Part shown: one piece after another, positions 5,729-6,549 of the stretch
Position numbering within the stretch: the stretch's first letter is position 1
Layout: every line of letters starts with the position of its first letter
Source: Kiritimatiellia bacterium
GTDB lineage: Bacteria; Verrucomicrobiota; Kiritimatiellia; SLAD01
Direction: 5' to 3'
Length of the DNA stretch: 6,549 nucleotides
NCBI GenBank assembly: GCA_007127595.1
Contig: SKZA01000335.1
Coordinates: 1-6,549 of the forward strand
The notes under the pieces: model-generated
Told to the model about the DNA's origin: nothing
Seen by the model: only the letters and a program-made list of their open reading frames with translations
Database searches by the model: none
Program-made: the position numbers and the translations under genes

Positions 5729-6211
5729 TTAAAGGGGTTTGACCTTGAACAGCGGCTGGCCGAACATCACGGGGGTCGCGTTTTCCACGAGGATCTTCTC
5801 GATCACGCCCTTCACGTCGGCCTTGATTTCGTTCATCACCTTCATGGCCTCGACAATGCACACGACCGTGTCCTTGTCTACTTGTTGACCGACTTTCACA
5901 AAGGCTTCGGAATCGGGAGAACTGGACCGATAGAACGTGCCGACAATGGGGGATTTGATCTCCGCCAAGCCGTCATCTTCGCCGCCCGGGGCTGATGCGG
6001 CGGCCGGCGCAGCGGCCGGGGCCGCCGGAGCGGGCGCAGGCGGTGCCGCGGGCAGGGCCATTTGCGAAGTGGGCATCGGGGTCACCATCTTTACGTCGTC
6101 GCCGTTGCCGCGGACCAGCGAGATCCGAAACGCTTCTTCTTCGAGCTCGAACCTCGTCAGGTCATTCTCTTTCATGAGCTCCACGATTTTCTTGATGTCC
6201 TTTATGTCCAT
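5729..6211 (-). CDS. accB: Biotin carboxyl carrier protein of acetyl-CoA carboxylase
   Basis: This protein of 160 residues (E. coli AccB has 156) is the mobile carrier that brings carboxybiotin from AccC to the carboxyltransferase. The N-terminus MDIKDIKKIVELMKENDL (1-18) is the usual AccB helix. A Pro/Ala-rich flexible linker spans about 52-76. The biotinyl domain follows from about 82, with IKSPIVGTFYRSSSPD (85-100), which includes the AccB-type thumb, and the biotinylation site EAMKVMNEI, where Lys124 is the acceptor for biotin ligase. The start is set at 6211 by family alignment and by GGGAG 8 bases upstream. The open frame continues to an ATG at 6295, but those 28 residues look unlike any AccB. 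It is probably the first gene of the acc-amaP-gmhA-pfkB operon, preceded by a 213-base region with inverted repeats. Confidence 0.97.
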   Translation of the reverse strand: MDIKDIKKIVELMKENDLTRFELEEEAFRISLVRGNGDDVKMVTPMPTSQMALPAAPPAPAPAAPAAAPAAASAPGGEDDGLAEIKSPIVGTFYRSSSPDSEAFVKVGQQVDKDTVVCIVEAMKVMNEIKADVKGVIEKILVENATPVMFGQPLFKVKPL

Positions 6212-6219
6212 ACAAAATT

Positions 6220-6224
6220 CTCCC
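6220..6224 (-). promoter_or_regulatory. Ribosome binding site deciding the accB start
   Basis: GGGAG on the - strand, 8 bases upstream of the ATG at 6211, supports the shorter accB frame. Confidence 0.65.
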
Positions 6225-6230
6225 GCGTTG

Positions 6231-6240
6231 GTTCGCGAAC
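6231..6240. promoter_or_regulatory. Perfect 10-base palindrome in the accB leader
   Basis: GTTCGCGAAC is its own reverse complement and lies 20-29 bases upstream of the accB start, just beyond the ribosome binding site. It could be a dimeric repressor half-site pair, but a 10-base palindrome may arise by chance. No known operator is recognised. Confidence 0.25.
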
Positions 6241-6261
6241 ACTCCTCGCCCTCCGATACAT

Positions 6262-6280
6262 GGTCGGTTTTCAACCGACC
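6262..6280 (-). promoter_or_regulatory. Perfect 8-base-pair hairpin in the accB leader
   Basis: GGTCGGTT and AACCGACC form a perfect stem with a 3-base loop (GAA in the accB mRNA sense). No T-run follows, so it is not a classical terminator. It sits about 50-70 bases upstream of accB and, if the promoter guess at 6286-6314 is right, at the very 5' end of the transcript, where it could stabilise the mRNA. It may instead be a dispersed repeat. Confidence 0.5.
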
Positions 6281-6285
6281 GGGAG

Positions 6286-6314
6286 AGCCTAGCAATTCGG
6301 CGATGGCTTGTCTA
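6286..6314 (-). promoter_or_regulatory. Possible sigma-70-like promoter of the acc operon
   Basis: Read on the - strand, TAGACA (6314-6309; 5 of 6 match to TTGACA) and TAGGCT (6291-6286; 3 of 6 to TATAAT) are separated by 17 bases. Position and spacing fit, but the -10 is poor, and the organism's consensus is unknown. Confidence 0.25.
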
Positions 6315-6330
6315 GAAGCGATCCTCCAAG

Positions 6331-6403
6331 CGGCTCGGCGAGACGCCTCGCCCTACCAAAAAATTCAGCGGCTTCAGGTAGGGCGAACCGTCCCGGTGAG
6401 CCG
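6331..6403. repeat. 27-base imperfect inverted repeat, likely a dispersed intergenic element
   Basis: The arms at 6331-6357 and 6377-6403 are reverse complements at 22 of 27 positions, around a 19-base spacer containing six As. The inner ends are the complementary CCCTACC and GGTAGGG. Weaker similarity (CCAAG next to CGGCTC) continues beyond the outer ends. No T-run follows on either strand and no transposase is nearby. The form resembles REP/BIME or small non-autonomous elements. I have seen the GGTAGGGCGAGGCGTCTCGC theme in PVC-group intergenic regions, but only from memory. Confidence 0.7.
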
Positions 6404-6424
6404 AGTCTTGGGATAACTCCAGAG

Positions 6425-6549
6425 CTATCCTCGCCGCCGAAACATCTGCATGGCCAATCCGGCGTCAAACGCCAGCAGAGGCGGCACGTTCCGCTCTACG
6501 CGTCGCGCCATATCCTCGATCGAAGCGATTCGCCGCATGACCGCCGCCA
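6425..6549 (-). CDS. C-terminal end of an unidentified protein, possibly a DNA polymerase III delta'-like subunit
   Basis: One - strand frame is open from the window edge to TAG at 6427-6425, giving 40 residues with the rest outside the window. The tail reads as a helical, Arg-rich segment: IASIEDMARRVERNVPPLL (7-25), then AFDAGLAMQM (26-35) and FRRRG (36-40). The pattern of a basic amphipathic helix, ERN-x-PxLxxD/E, then a hydrophobic final helix resembles the C-terminus of clamp-loader delta' (HolB) proteins, where ERNANPxLxLExLLL is common. The fragment is too short for a firm call. It lies 213 bases upstream of accB in the same direction and is probably a separate unit. Confidence 0.5.
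   Translation of the reverse strand, partial: AAVMRRIASIEDMARRVERNVPPLLAFDAGLAMQMFRRRG

Noticed and set aside
4826..5995. A 389-codon open frame on the + strand
   Set aside because: It runs exactly antisense to accC and accB, which are certain. The long frame follows from GC-rich codon usage on the opposite strand, and its translation (rich in His, Val and Arg) shows no family features.
6212..6295. 28-residue N-terminal extension of AccB
   Set aside because: Known AccB proteins begin at or near the MDIKDIKK helix, and a GGGAG site supports the start at 6211. The extension would also run through the leader hairpin.
6411..6430. Small inverted repeat GGATA...TATCC around the stop codon of the partial gene
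   Set aside because: It has five outer and three inner pairs with a mismatch and a two-base loop, and it overlaps coding sequence. It is likely chance.
1..6549. CRISPR array, tRNA, rRNA, phage or toxin-antitoxin genes
   Set aside because: No regularly spaced identical repeats, no tRNA-like cloverleaf segment, and no rRNA or mobile-gene motifs were seen in the gaps or on either strand.

Overview
The window comes from a bacterial chromosome with moderately high GC content (roughly mid-to-high 50s percent by eye). It holds mostly conserved housekeeping genes in two convergent transcription units, separated by a 472-base repeat-filled intergenic gap. The content (heptose-type GmhA, bacterial AccB/AccC, short intergenic inverted repeats of the GGTAGGGCGAGGCGTCTCGC type) suggests a Gram-negative-like bacterium. 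The repeats remind me of PVC-group genomes (Verrucomicrobiota, Kiritimatiellota or Lentisphaerota). That placement is an impression and was not tested by any search.

Left block (+ strand, 1-1745): the 3' part of ychF, a TGS-domain P-loop ATPase/GTPase cut by the window edge, overlaps by 4 bases a Nif3/DUF34-family metal-binding protein. A strong intrinsic terminator candidate lies about 120 bases past the second gene.

Middle (1746-2217): there are no credible genes. The gap carries a set of degenerate repeats arranged in mirror image about its centre, plus a short 7-base tandem repeat. The stop codons of both flanking genes abut the outermost repeat copies.

Right block (- strand, read from high to low coordinates): the C-terminal end of an unidentified protein (6549-6425), then a 213-base leader/promoter region with two inverted-repeat structures. 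After it comes a tightly packed probable operon: accB, accC, an AmaP-like membrane-anchored Asp23-domain protein, gmhA, and a PfkB-family sugar kinase. Gaps inside the operon are 9, 49, 3 and 15 bases. The operon joins the first step of fatty-acid synthesis (biotin carboxyl carrier protein plus biotin carboxylase) to a DUF322/Asp23 protein, as in the accB-accC-yqhY order of Bacillus subtilis, and then to the first step of ADP/GDP-heptose synthesis for surface polysaccharide. The shared theme is cell-envelope synthesis.

I found no clearly new biological system. The parts most worth a second look are the mirrored intergenic repeat field, the accB-accC-amaP linkage, the eukaryote-like signature in the Nif3 protein, and the PfkB kinase of unknown substrate beside gmhA.
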